From assembly GCF_052060015.1 (NCBI RefSeq), contig NZ_JBPODZ010000007.1, positions 1 through 64,000 of the forward strand: a stretch of 64,000 nt of DNA, given 5' to 3'. This document shows, piece by piece, positions 34,536 to 42,981 of the stretch (position 1 is the stretch's first letter; every line of letters begins with the position of its first letter). The translations under genes were made by a program, and so were the position numbers. The notes beneath the pieces are model-generated. The model ran no database searches. It saw only the letters and a program-made list of their open reading frames with translations, and was not told the DNA's origin. The DNA comes from Arhodomonas sp052060015 (GTDB lineage Bacteria > Pseudomonadota > Gammaproteobacteria > Nitrococcales > Nitrococcaceae).

Positions 34536-35655
34536 AACCGCAACGCCCCTGGCCCGACGTCCTGCGGCGGCGCCCAGGCCGATGCACGGGCGCATCGTCG
34601 TGATCGGTCCGCTGCCGCCACCGGCTGGCGGCATGGCGACCCAGAGCGAGCAGCTGGTACGCCGTTGGCGCGAGGCCGGCGGTGCCGCCGAGTTGTTGCC
34701 CGTCAACCCGCCGTACCGGCCCGCGTGGGTGGGGCAGATACGGGGGCTGCGCGCGGTCTTCCGCCTGCCCCCGTACCTGCTCGCCCTGTGGCGGGCAGCC
34801 CGAGAGGCGTCGGTCTTTCACATAATGGCGAACTCCGGCTGGTCATGGTTCCTGTTCGCCACCCCCGCGATCCTCATTGGCCGGTTGCGCGGTGTAGGCC
34901 TTGTGGTCAACTACCGCGGCGGACGGGCCGAGCGTTTTCTCCTCCGCTGGCGGTGGCTGGTAATCCCGCTGCTACGGCGTGCCCACGCGCTCGTGGTGCC
35001 CTCCGAGTTCCTGAAGCGGGTGTTCGAGGCCCGGGGGTTGCACGTACGGGTCGTGCCCAACGGGGTTGACGGCGAGCGTTTCCCGTTTCGTGCGCCTACG
35101 CCGGCGACGCCGCTCGCCCCCCACGTGGTGGTGACCCGCCACCTCGAGGCCATCTACGATGTCGCCACTGCCGTGCGCGCGTTTGCGCTGCTGCGGCGGT
35201 ACTTCCCGCGGGCGCGCCTGTCCATCGCCGGTGACGGCCCCGAACGTGCGGCGCTCCAGGCGTTGGTCGGTGAGCTGAACCTGTCGCGGGCGGTGCGCTT
35301 CACTGGCACGCTCGATCGCGATGGCATGGCTGCGTTGCTCACTGAGGCGGACGTGCTGCTGAACACCAGCCGCGTGGACAACATGCCCAACGCCCTGCTG
35401 GAGGCGCTCGCCGCCGGCGTGCCGGTGGCGAGCACGTCGGCGGGCGGCATCCCCGACGTGGTGGATCACGAGCGCACGGCATTGTTGTTCCCGCCGGACG
35501 ATCCGGAGGCGGCCGCGGCCGCGATCCGCCGGCTGCTCGACGAGCGCGCGCTGGCGGTGGCGCTGGCGACGGCCGGGCGGGGGCTCGCTGACACCTACGG
35601 GGTAGCGGCGGTGCATAGGCAGTGGGCAGGGGTCTATACAGAGGTGGGCCGGTGA
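34528..35655 (+). CDS. Glycosyltransferase family 4 protein
   Basis: A GT-B glycosyltransferase of 375 aa, not an XrtA-specific subfamily. The N-terminal part has VIGPLPPPAGGMATQSEQLV, with the glycine-rich acceptor loop, and VVPNGVDGERFPF leads into the donor domain with SIAGDGPERAALQALV and NTSRVDNMPNALLEALAAG. It probably contributes a further sugar to the repeat unit. It overlaps the preceding gene by 8 bases and the next start by 1 base. Confidence 0.9.
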   Translation: MAETATPLARRPAAAPRPMHGRIVVIGPLPPPAGGMATQSEQLVRRWREAGGAAELLPVNPPYRPAWVGQIRGLRAVFRLPPYLLALWRAAREASVFHIMANSGWSWFLFATPAILIGRLRGVGLVVNYRGGRAERFLLRWRWLVIPLLRRAHALVVPSEFLKRVFEARGLHVRVVPNGVDGERFPFRAPTPATPLAPHVVVTRHLEAIYDVATAVRAFALLRRYFPRARLSIAGDGPERAALQALVGELNLSRAVRFTGTLDRDGMAALLTEADVLLNTSRVDNMPNALLEALAAGVPVASTSAGGIPDVVDHERTALLFPPDDPEAAAAAIRRLLDERALAVALATAGRGLADTYGVAAVHRQWAGVYTEVGR

Positions 35656-37025
35656 TGGGAGAGTGCGGCCGCGATCTCTGGCGCTGGGGCGTGAGTGGTG
35701 CCGTGTTCCCGCTGCACGAGCGGCTCAAGGGACATGACACCGTGCGACGGCGGCGCCTGTTGGAGCGTACCCAGTGGTACTCGGCCGAGGCGGTCACGGC
35801 GATCGCCGGCGAGCGTCTGCGCAAGTTCCTCACCCGCGTCGAGGCGCGGGTACCGTTCTACCGGGAGCGTTTCCGCGTGCTCGGCGTGGATCCGCGGCGG
35901 ATGCGCGAGGTTGCCGATCTCGCGGCCTTGCCGCTCACCGACAAGGCGAGCATGCGGGCCGCCGGCGAGCAATTGCGCGCCGATGGGGCGCCCCGGTTGC
36001 GGGCCTTCCATACCGGCGGTTCCACCGGCGAGCCGTTCGCCTTCTTTCTCGGGCGCGAGCGCCTCTCCCACGACGTCGCCGCCAAGTGGCGGGCGACGCG
36101 CTGGTGGGGCGTGGACATCGGCGACCCCGAGATCGTGCTGTGGGGCTCGCCCATCGAGCTCGGCGCCCAGGACCGGTTCAAGGGCTGGCGCGACCGGCTG
36201 CTGCGATCGCGACTGTTGCCGGCCTTCGCCATGTCGCCGCAGAATATGGGCCAGTTCTGCGAGGCAATCCGCCGGGCGCGGCCACGCATGCTTTTTGGTT
36301 ACCCGTCGTCCCTCGCGTTGCTCGCCCGGCACGCCGCGGAGAGGGGTATCTCTCTCGATGGTCTGGGGATACGCGTCGCCTTTGTCACCGGCGAACGCCT
36401 GTATCCGGAACAGTCGGAGGCCATCGCGCGGACCTTCGCCTGTCCTGTGGCGAACGGCTATGGTTCCCGTGACGCCGGTTTCATCGCCCACGCCTGCCCT
36501 GAGGGCGGCCTGCACATCAGCGCCGAGGACGTGATCGTCGAGATCGTCGACGAGACCGGCCGACCGGTGCCTGCCGGCGTCACTGGCGAACTGGTGGTGA
36601 CCCACACGGCCACGGCCGACTTTCCGTTCATCCGCTATCGCACCGGCGACATGGCGGCCATCGACCCGGCGCCCTGCGGCTGCGGGCGCGGTCTGCCGTG
36701 CCTGAAGAGGGTGGAGGGCCGCGCCACGGACTTCGTCGTCGCCAGCGACGGCACGGTGATGCACGGCCTCGCGCTGATCTATGTGCTGCGCGAGGAGCCA
36801 GCGGTGGCGCGCTTCAAGATCGTCCAGGAGAGCCGGACCCACACACGCTTGCTGTTGGTACCGGCGTGCGAGCTCACGGTCCCGGTGTGTGAGCGGATCC
36901 GTGCGGGACTGCGCGCCCGCCTGGGGGAGGATGTGACCGTTGAGCTCGAGGAAGTGGCGGAGATACCGCCGGAGCGCTCGGGCAAGTACCGATATGTGGT
37001 CAGCCATGTGGGCGAGGCGGCATGA
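35655..37025 (+). CDS. CapK / phenylacetate-CoA ligase-like adenylate-forming enzyme
   Basis: A 456-aa member of the ANL superfamily resembling phenylacetate-CoA ligase and the capsule protein CapK. The P-loop-like FHTGGSTGEPFAFF, the NGYGSRDAGFIAH acyl-adenylate motif, FIRYRTGDMAAI and a C-terminal PERSGKYRYV are in the expected order. A CGCGRGLPC cysteine motif before the C-terminal domain is typical of this subgroup. It should activate a carboxylic acid as an acyl-adenylate, perhaps for acylating a sugar; the acid is unknown. The ATG at 35655 is coupled to the preceding stop. Confidence 0.88.
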   Translation: MGECGRDLWRWGVSGAVFPLHERLKGHDTVRRRRLLERTQWYSAEAVTAIAGERLRKFLTRVEARVPFYRERFRVLGVDPRRMREVADLAALPLTDKASMRAAGEQLRADGAPRLRAFHTGGSTGEPFAFFLGRERLSHDVAAKWRATRWWGVDIGDPEIVLWGSPIELGAQDRFKGWRDRLLRSRLLPAFAMSPQNMGQFCEAIRRARPRMLFGYPSSLALLARHAAERGISLDGLGIRVAFVTGERLYPEQSEAIARTFACPVANGYGSRDAGFIAHACPEGGLHISAEDVIVEIVDETGRPVPAGVTGELVVTHTATADFPFIRYRTGDMAAIDPAPCGCGRGLPCLKRVEGRATDFVVASDGTVMHGLALIYVLREEPAVARFKIVQESRTHTRLLLVPACELTVPVCERIRAGLRARLGEDVTVELEEVAEIPPERSGKYRYVVSHVGEAA

Positions 37026-37993
37026 GGGCGGCGGCGATGGGTCGGGAGGGCAGACTTTCCATTCTCATCTATCACCGGGTGCTCGCGCGGCCCGACCCGC
37101 TGCAGCCGGCGCTGCCGGATGCGTTGACCTTCGAGCGCCACATGCGTTGGCTGTGCCGGTGCTGTCGCGTGCTTCCGCTCGCAGAGGCGGTGGCGTGTCT
37201 CCATGACGGCACGCTGCCGGCGCGGGCCGTATCCATCACCTTCGATGACGGCTATGCGGACAATGCGGAGGTGGCGCTGCCCATACTGCTGCGCCTGAGG
37301 CTACCGGCGACGTTCTTCATCGCCACGGGGTACCTGGATGGCGGACGCATGTGGAACGACACTATCATCGAGACTATCCGGCGTTGGCCCTATGCCCGGC
37401 TCGTCGTGCCCGGCCGCGACGGGCCGGCCATCGCCACGGCGGATGAGGGACAGCGTCGGGCGGCGATCCCGCAAGTCCTCGGCGCGCTGAAGTACGTCGA
37501 GCCCGCCGCGCGGATCGAGGCGGCCCACGCCCTCGCCGGCGGTCTGGACGAGCTCACGGCGCTGCCGCGGCCGATGATGACGCGTGCCCAGGTTCGTGCC
37601 CTCACCGAGGCCGGTATGACAGTCGGCGCCCATACCCACACGCATCCCATTCTCACGCGGCTCCCCATCAAGGAGGCCGAGGGCGAGATCGCGCAGAGCC
37701 GTGAGACGCTAGAGGCGATCACCGGTGCGGGCGTGACCCTTTTCGCCTATCCCAACGGGGTGCCCGGGCGGGACTATAGTGTCGAGCACGTGGCGCTGCT
37801 GCGGCGCCTGGGTTTCCGCGCCGCCGTGACCACGTCCACCGGGGTCGCCCGCCCGGGCAACGACCCGCTGCAACTGCCGCGGTTTACCCCCTGGGACCGG
37901 CCGACCTGGCGGTTTCTCGTCCGCTTCGCTCATGCCCGCCTGCGGGCCGGGCCCGGGCAGGTGGCGGCGGATGCCGCGGAGGTAGTAGCGTGA
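37022..37993 (+). CDS. Polysaccharide deacetylase family protein
   Basis: A NodB-fold deacetylase of 323 aa. It has the ILIYHRV start, SITFDDGYADN with the catalytic and metal-binding aspartates, PATFFIATGYLDGG, and TVGAHTHTHPILTRL with two zinc-binding histidines, then FAYPNGVPGRDY. This is the classic cytoplasmic or membrane-associated form without a signal peptide. It is the second deacetylase-fold gene of the operon and overlaps both neighbours by four bases. Target (sugar N-acetyl or O-acetyl) unknown. Confidence 0.9.
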   Translation: MRAAAMGREGRLSILIYHRVLARPDPLQPALPDALTFERHMRWLCRCCRVLPLAEAVACLHDGTLPARAVSITFDDGYADNAEVALPILLRLRLPATFFIATGYLDGGRMWNDTIIETIRRWPYARLVVPGRDGPAIATADEGQRRAAIPQVLGALKYVEPAARIEAAHALAGGLDELTALPRPMMTRAQVRALTEAGMTVGAHTHTHPILTRLPIKEAEGEIAQSRETLEAITGAGVTLFAYPNGVPGRDYSVEHVALLRRLGFRAAVTTSTGVARPGNDPLQLPRFTPWDRPTWRFLVRFAHARLRAGPGQVAADAAEVVA

Positions 37994-38949
37994 GCGCGCC
38001 CGTGCACGTATTCCTGACCGTGGACGTAGAGATCTGGCCCCCGGCATGGAATGCCTCCCGGGACGAGGTCACGGACGCATTTCGACGTTACATCCACGGT
38101 GTGGGTGCACCCCGGGACTACGGGCTTGGCTACCAGCTGCGCGCGCTTGCCGACCACGGGCTTAAGGGCGTGTTCTTCGTGGAGCCCCTGTTCGCCTCGG
38201 TGCTCGGGCGCACTGCGCTGGAGGAGGTGGTGGGGATCATCCGCGAGGCGGGGCAGGATCTCCAGCTCCATCTCCACCCGGAATGGCTGGGACGCGCCGG
38301 TCTGTCGGAGCTGCCTGGCCCCTATCGCCTTGCATTGAGGGAGCTCGACGTCGACGGCCAGCGCTGGCTCCTCGGCCTTGGTCGCGATTGGCTGGAGCGG
38401 GCGGGTGCGTCGCCGATTCGCGCGTTGCGGGCCGGCTCGTTCGGCGGTGACGCCAATACCCTTCGTGCGCTGGCCTATCATGGTCTGGGGCTCGATGCGA
38501 GCCACAGTGCCGCGGGTCCGTGGGGACCGCTTGCCCCCAGCATCGCCGAGGACGTGCACCAGACGGCACACGGCCCGGTGGAACTGCCGCTGACCACCTA
38601 CTCGGATTTCCTCGGTCGTCGCCGTCCGCTGCAGCTCGGCAGCAGCGGGTTCTCGGAGATGTGCTCGGTGTTGCACCGCTGTGCCGAGAGCGGGCGCCGT
38701 AGCGCGGTGATGCTGAGTCACAGCGCGGAGCTGCTGGATGCCCGCCGTCAGCGCCCGTCCGGCGCCGTGGTCAGACGTCTGCATCGCCTATGCGCCTTTC
38801 TCGACCGTCACCGGGAGGCGTTTCCCACTGGCTGGACCGGTGACGCGCTGCGTCTGGCCGGCGAGGGGCAGGGGGTTGCAGTGACACCGGTGAAGGCGCC
38901 CTTCGTCGCCGCGCTACGTCGCTACGCGGGGCAGTTCGCCCGGCGTTGA
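37990..38949 (+). CDS. Polysaccharide deacetylase-like protein
   Basis: A 319-aa protein of the glycoside hydrolase/deacetylase fold. It begins FLTVDVEIWPPAWNAS, with the metal-binding Asp as in the NodB family, and has QDLQLHLHPEWLGRAG with two histidines and GLDASHSAAGPWGP in the middle. The overall pattern suggests an outlying deacetylase, with no clear match to the family's usual second histidine motif, so activity is uncertain. The GTG start overlaps the previous stop. It is the third member of this fold in the operon. Confidence 0.75.
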   Translation: MSAPVHVFLTVDVEIWPPAWNASRDEVTDAFRRYIHGVGAPRDYGLGYQLRALADHGLKGVFFVEPLFASVLGRTALEEVVGIIREAGQDLQLHLHPEWLGRAGLSELPGPYRLALRELDVDGQRWLLGLGRDWLERAGASPIRALRAGSFGGDANTLRALAYHGLGLDASHSAAGPWGPLAPSIAEDVHQTAHGPVELPLTTYSDFLGRRRPLQLGSSGFSEMCSVLHRCAESGRRSAVMLSHSAELLDARRQRPSGAVVRRLHRLCAFLDRHREAFPTGWTGDALRLAGEGQGVAVTPVKAPFVAALRRYAGQFARR

Positions 38950-38962
38950 CAGGGGGGTCGTG

Positions 38963-39901
38963 ATGGCTGTTCAGGAGATTGGATTCCCGCTGCGCCTTGG
39001 CGAGTGGACCCTGGCGTGCCCTACGCGCCGGCTCGCTGTCCAGCGCATGGGGGTGCTCGATCGTGGCGGGGGTTCGGACCTCGAGTTCCGCGAGCCGCCA
39101 CCGGGCAGTCCTGGCGCGTTCGTGGTGTGCCCCGTGCGGGCACCGCGGGGGCGTTTCGGGTGGTCTCATGGCCGGCTGCGTTGGGTCATTCGGCGCGGGC
39201 CGCGGTATTTCATCCGACTCGAGGGAAGCTATGAGGATTACCTGGCGCGATTTTCTGGCAAGACCCGATCGGGTCTGCGGCGCAAGGCGCGCAAGCTCGC
39301 CAGGGCCGTTGATGGGGCGGTCGATGTCCGCGCATATGGCCGCGGCGACTTTTCGTCGTTCCACGAGGCCGCGGCCGCCATCTCGCGGCGCAGCTATCAG
39401 TGCATCATGTTCGACGCGGGCCTGCCCGAGGACGCCGGCTCCATCCGCGCCCTGGAGGCGGCGATGAATCGCGGTGAGGCGCAGGGGTTCGTGCTCTTCG
39501 CCGCCGGCGAGCCGCTCGCCTATCTCTATTGCCCGTGTGCCGACGGCGTTTACGAGTACCAGTACGTAGGCTACCGCCCGGAGCATGCAGGTCTCTCGCC
39601 GGGCACCGTGCTGCTGCTCGCCGTGCTCGAGCGGCTCTTCGCCGACCCGCGGGCGCTCGCCTTCGACTTCACCGAGGGCGCCGGCGAGGCGAGTCACAAG
39701 GCGTTCTACGCCACCGACAGCGTGACCTTTGAGACCGTGGCCTACCTGCGCCCGACACCCGGGAACCTGACCCTGATCGCGGCCCGGGAGTCCGTCGATG
39801 GCGTCTCCGCGGTGGCGGGCAGTGTGCTCAAGCGCTTGGGGGCGAAGGAGGCGCTGCGCGCCTGGATGCGGCGCCGCAAGGGCGTTGCCGCGAGGGCATG
39901 A
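38963..39901 (+). CDS. FemAB/BioF2-like GNAT acyltransferase
   Basis: A 312-aa protein with the FemAB/Acetyltransf_6-type pattern. The first half has YFIRLEGSYEDYLARFSGK followed by TRSGLRRKARKLAR. The second half has AYLYCPCADGVYEYQYVGY, LSPGTVLLLAVLERLF and FDFTEGAGEASHKAFYA. These are the elements also seen in the proteins at 48821 and 58883. Such proteins often lie in cell-surface polysaccharide clusters and transfer acyl or aminoacyl groups; the substrate here is unknown. The ATG at 38963 is preferred to a GTG one codon earlier. Confidence 0.8.
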   Translation: MAVQEIGFPLRLGEWTLACPTRRLAVQRMGVLDRGGGSDLEFREPPPGSPGAFVVCPVRAPRGRFGWSHGRLRWVIRRGPRYFIRLEGSYEDYLARFSGKTRSGLRRKARKLARAVDGAVDVRAYGRGDFSSFHEAAAAISRRSYQCIMFDAGLPEDAGSIRALEAAMNRGEAQGFVLFAAGEPLAYLYCPCADGVYEYQYVGYRPEHAGLSPGTVLLLAVLERLFADPRALAFDFTEGAGEASHKAFYATDSVTFETVAYLRPTPGNLTLIAARESVDGVSAVAGSVLKRLGAKEALRAWMRRRKGVAARA

Positions 39902-39908
39902 CCGGCTC

Positions 39909-40559
39909 ATGGGTGTGATCGCGCGATTGTCGGAGCTACGGCGGACTCGCGGGCTCGGCGGGACGCTGCGCTTTCTTGCTGCCCGCCTCTGCCGTTGCCG
40001 GGTGCACGCCGTGTTCCTGGCCGAACGCGGAGTGGCTTCCGGCGCTGGGGAACCCCCGGCGGGCGTGGAGGCACTGGTCCTCGACGGCCCGGCGGCGCTT
40101 GCCCGGCTGAAGGGGATCATCGGGCTCGACGACACGGAGTTGGCACAGTACCTCGCCGATATCCGCAGGGGCGAGACCGTAGGGGTCGTGATGGTGGAGA
40201 GGCGGGAGGTGGTGCACTGGGCGTTCCTGATGCGTCGCTCGCGCACGCTCTGCCTGCTCGGGGCCCCCCCCGGGGCCATGCTGCTTGGCAACGCCTTCAC
40301 CCCTGCCGTGCATCGGGGGCGGGGGCTGCAGAAGGCCTCGGTGCGGGTGCGTATGACGCTTGCCTGGCACTGCGGGGCGAGCTGCGTGGTCGCCGAAACC
40401 GCACCGGACAACGCGGCCTCGCAGCGCGCCCTCGAAGTGGCGGGAATGGCCCCCATGGGTGAAATACGACTGTTGGTGCTCGCGAACCGCCTGGTGTTCC
40501 GGCGCGTGAGCGGACGCTGGCGCGCGCGTGGGGTGGGCTGGTGCGACGGGGATGGGTGA
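39909..40559 (+). CDS. GNAT family N-acetyltransferase
   Basis: A 216-aa protein with the GNAT core: VHRGRGLQKASVRVRM, the acetyl-CoA pyrophosphate loop (R-G-x-G-L), followed by DNAASQRALEVAGMAPMG, the conserved acceptor-side helix. The N-terminal 50 residues are basic and not GNAT-like. It probably acetylates an amino sugar. The ATG at 39909 lies 7 bases after the preceding stop; a longer frame starts inside the previous gene and is rejected. The ATP-grasp gene follows after 11 bases. Confidence 0.8.
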   Translation: MGVIARLSELRRTRGLGGTLRFLAARLCRCRVHAVFLAERGVASGAGEPPAGVEALVLDGPAALARLKGIIGLDDTELAQYLADIRRGETVGVVMVERREVVHWAFLMRRSRTLCLLGAPPGAMLLGNAFTPAVHRGRGLQKASVRVRMTLAWHCGASCVVAETAPDNAASQRALEVAGMAPMGEIRLLVLANRLVFRRVSGRWRARGVGWCDGDG

Positions 40560-40570
40560 GGAGGACCGGG

Positions 40571-41707
40571 ATGGGCGGTTGGCGTAGTCGGGCACTCCAG
40601 GTACCGGGTATCGCGGTCCGGCTGATCGCGGCCTCCCGGCGTTACCGTACGCCGTTGCCGGTGGTGGCCCGGCGGTTCCTGTGGCTCTACCGCGAGGGGC
40701 GTTTCTCGCCTACGGAGATCTTCCTCCTGGGCTTGCTCGACGGCGCCCTGGGGCCGGCGGACCTGCGTCGGCACGTGAGCAAGGAGCGTCTGCTTGCGGT
40801 GCAGCAACGCCTCAACCCGCCGGATGCGGCGGCGCTGACGGAGGACAAGCTGCGCTTCTCCGAGCGGTGTGCGGCGCACGGCCTGGCCACGCCGCCGATC
40901 CTCGCGGTCGTGGGTGTTGCCGACGATGTATCACTGCCGGGGACCACGAACCGTCTGGCGGACGGACGATCCTTGTGTGCCTACCTGGTGCGGGAGTGCC
41001 CTTCGTCGAAGACAATCCTCAAACCGGTCGGAGGGGTCCATGGCCGCGGCATTTGGAGGCTGTATCGGATCGACGGCGGCCTGCGCGACGGCGCGGGGCG
41101 CCGGGTCGATGGCCCCCTGCTCGCGGGACATATGCACGGCAGCGGGTACGATGCCTGGCTGGTGCAAGAACTCTTGGAACCGCACCCGCAGCTTACGGCG
41201 TACTCGGGAAGCCGGCAGTTGCAGACGCTACGTTTGGTCACGGTGCGCGACGTCACACGTGTGCGGATGGTCGCGGCATGGTTGCGGCTCGTTGGCGGCG
41301 ATGCGCCGTTCGACAACTTCAACTTCGGACAATCCGGTAACCTGCTCGTTGTCCTCGAGGTGGCGAGCGGTCAGGCCGAGCGCATGATCATGCGCGATCC
41401 CGATGGGTCTGCCCTGATTGAACGGGCGGCCCATCCAAAGACCGGACGGTCCGTGGCGTCATTGCAGGTGCCGTTCTGGAGCCGTGCGGCGACGCTGGCC
41501 ACGGAGGCGGCCCAGGCCTTCGCGCCGTTGGTCACCATTGGCTGGGACGTTGCGATCACCCCCCAAGGGCCGGTATTGATAGAGGGGAACGTGACCTGGG
41601 ACCCGTTACCCGGGCAGCGGGACATGGGGGCACTCTGTCGTGAGCTGGAAACCCGTACGTCCCCCTCGCGGAAGCATTCTGACCCGGCTAGACCAGTGGG
41701 CGGATGA
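40571..41707 (+). CDS. Sugar-transfer-associated ATP-grasp protein (copy 2)
   Basis: A 378-aa ATP-grasp enzyme and the last gene of the 31-kb operon. It shares FSPTEIFLLGLLDGAL, TILKPVGGVHGRGIW (ATP-binding loop), NFNFGQSGNLLVVLE and WDVAITPQGPVLIEGNVTWD with copy 1. The start at 40571 follows an AGGAGG site; an upstream in-frame ATG at 40541 overlaps the previous gene. Substrate unknown; formation of an acyl-phosphate and then an amide or ester is expected of the fold. Its last 20 bases overlap the 3' end of copy 3 on the other strand. Confidence 0.82.
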   Translation: MGGWRSRALQVPGIAVRLIAASRRYRTPLPVVARRFLWLYREGRFSPTEIFLLGLLDGALGPADLRRHVSKERLLAVQQRLNPPDAAALTEDKLRFSERCAAHGLATPPILAVVGVADDVSLPGTTNRLADGRSLCAYLVRECPSSKTILKPVGGVHGRGIWRLYRIDGGLRDGAGRRVDGPLLAGHMHGSGYDAWLVQELLEPHPQLTAYSGSRQLQTLRLVTVRDVTRVRMVAAWLRLVGGDAPFDNFNFGQSGNLLVVLEVASGQAERMIMRDPDGSALIERAAHPKTGRSVASLQVPFWSRAATLATEAAQAFAPLVTIGWDVAITPQGPVLIEGNVTWDPLPGQRDMGALCRELETRTSPSRKHSDPARPVGG

Positions 41708-42821
41708 GCGCGCGCCAGGCGGTGGCCTCGATGGGAGCTCGCATGGGGCCCGGCGGCGAGATAATCCAATCGGAGTTGGCCTCGAGGAGCAGGGGCCCGT
41801 CGTTGGCGATCGCGATATCCCATGCGAGCACGCGCAGATCGGGAAGGGAAAGGGCTGCGGCGCGCGCGAGTTCGCACGCTTCGCGCCAATGGGGGATGGT
41901 GAGGCCGGGGAGCGATGCGCCGGTGGTGGGATGGTGGGTCATGTGCTGCATGCCGATCTCGCCGGGTGTCTTCGAGAACACCGTCTTGACGCGGCCACTC
42001 GCGAGATCGACGTCCGCCACCAAGTTGCCGGTGGCGCCCCACGCGAAGTTGTCCACCAGGTTGTCGCCGACGATGAACTTGAACCGCGAGAAGATGATGT
42101 GGGGATCGTCGGAGGCGTCGATAAACGTCACCAGTCGTGCGCCCTGCAGTGCCTTGCTGCCGGTCGCGCGGGCGATCTCGGAGTGGGCACGCTCGCGGGC
42201 CTGCACCAGCCAGCGGGCGTTGCCGGCGTTCGAGAGGAGACGGTCGTAGAGCGTTTGCGAAGACAACGGGGCGCCATCCGCCGCAGTGCCCTCGAGGATC
42301 CACGAACCCTCGCCGCGGATGCCGTCGACGCGCTTGCAGAAGAGATCCCTTGGGCGCGTGTCGGCGAGACGCGCGAGCCAGTCCCGGCGCTGCGCTTCGG
42401 CTTCCCCTGGCGGCGGTGCCTCGAACACACCCATGGTCCGGGGGACGGGTAGCCCATGAGCTCGGCAATGCGCGTGGAAACGGTCCTTGTCGTGGGCGAT
42501 TTCCCGTACGGCGGGGTTGTTAAGGCGGTGCTCGATGCGCACACGCGCCTCGCGGCTCACATAGAGCTCGAGATCGGAATCCGCTATGGCTGGATCGAGC
42601 AAGCCATAGAACATCATGTCTTCGACGGAGAACAACATGTCGTGCGCCCGGCGTGCGCGGGCGAGCGTCCACACCAGCGAGGTACCGTAATGGCTGGCGG
42701 CCCCGCGAATGCGCCGGAGGTCGCGCCAGAGCTTGTACGCACGGCCGATGGCCCGTGGCCTGCCTGGCGCCGTGAGGGCCAATGCGGTGAGGGCTGAGAC
42801 ACGGGGGGTCACACTGAACAT
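41688..42821 (-). CDS. Sugar-transfer-associated ATP-grasp protein (copy 3)
   Basis: A 377-aa ATP-grasp enzyme of the same group, placed tail-to-tail against copy 2. It has FSVEDMMFYGLLDPAI, FCKRVDGIRGEGSWI (ATP-binding), NFAWGATGNLVADVD and LAWDIAIANDGPLLLEANSDW. It is more distant from copies 1 and 2 than they are from each other, judging by these motifs. The ATG at 42821 is taken as start because family-like sequence begins there; earlier starts would add up to 89 residues without recognisable content. Confidence 0.78.
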   Translation of the reverse strand: MFSVTPRVSALTALALTAPGRPRAIGRAYKLWRDLRRIRGAASHYGTSLVWTLARARRAHDMLFSVEDMMFYGLLDPAIADSDLELYVSREARVRIEHRLNNPAVREIAHDKDRFHAHCRAHGLPVPRTMGVFEAPPPGEAEAQRRDWLARLADTRPRDLFCKRVDGIRGEGSWILEGTAADGAPLSSQTLYDRLLSNAGNARWLVQARERAHSEIARATGSKALQGARLVTFIDASDDPHIIFSRFKFIVGDNLVDNFAWGATGNLVADVDLASGRVKTVFSKTPGEIGMQHMTHHPTTGASLPGLTIPHWREACELARAAALSLPDLRVLAWDIAIANDGPLLLEANSDWIISPPGPMRAPIEATAWRALIRPLV

Positions 42822-42981
42822 CGGTGGCGGGCCTCTCGTGGCACAGGAGGCGTGGAGGTTGCCTGTAATCATACAACCAAAGCCGTCGTTGTACCCGGGG
42901 CTGCGAGGAAAGGGGATACTGGGCCATGTGTCCATGGGGTGGGTAGAGACGAGCCGGTGAGCCACCGGCAATGGGGGTAGC

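Noticed and set aside
38771..40879. 702-residue minus-strand frame
   Set aside because: Antisense to four well-supported genes with family motifs; composition typical of shadow frames.
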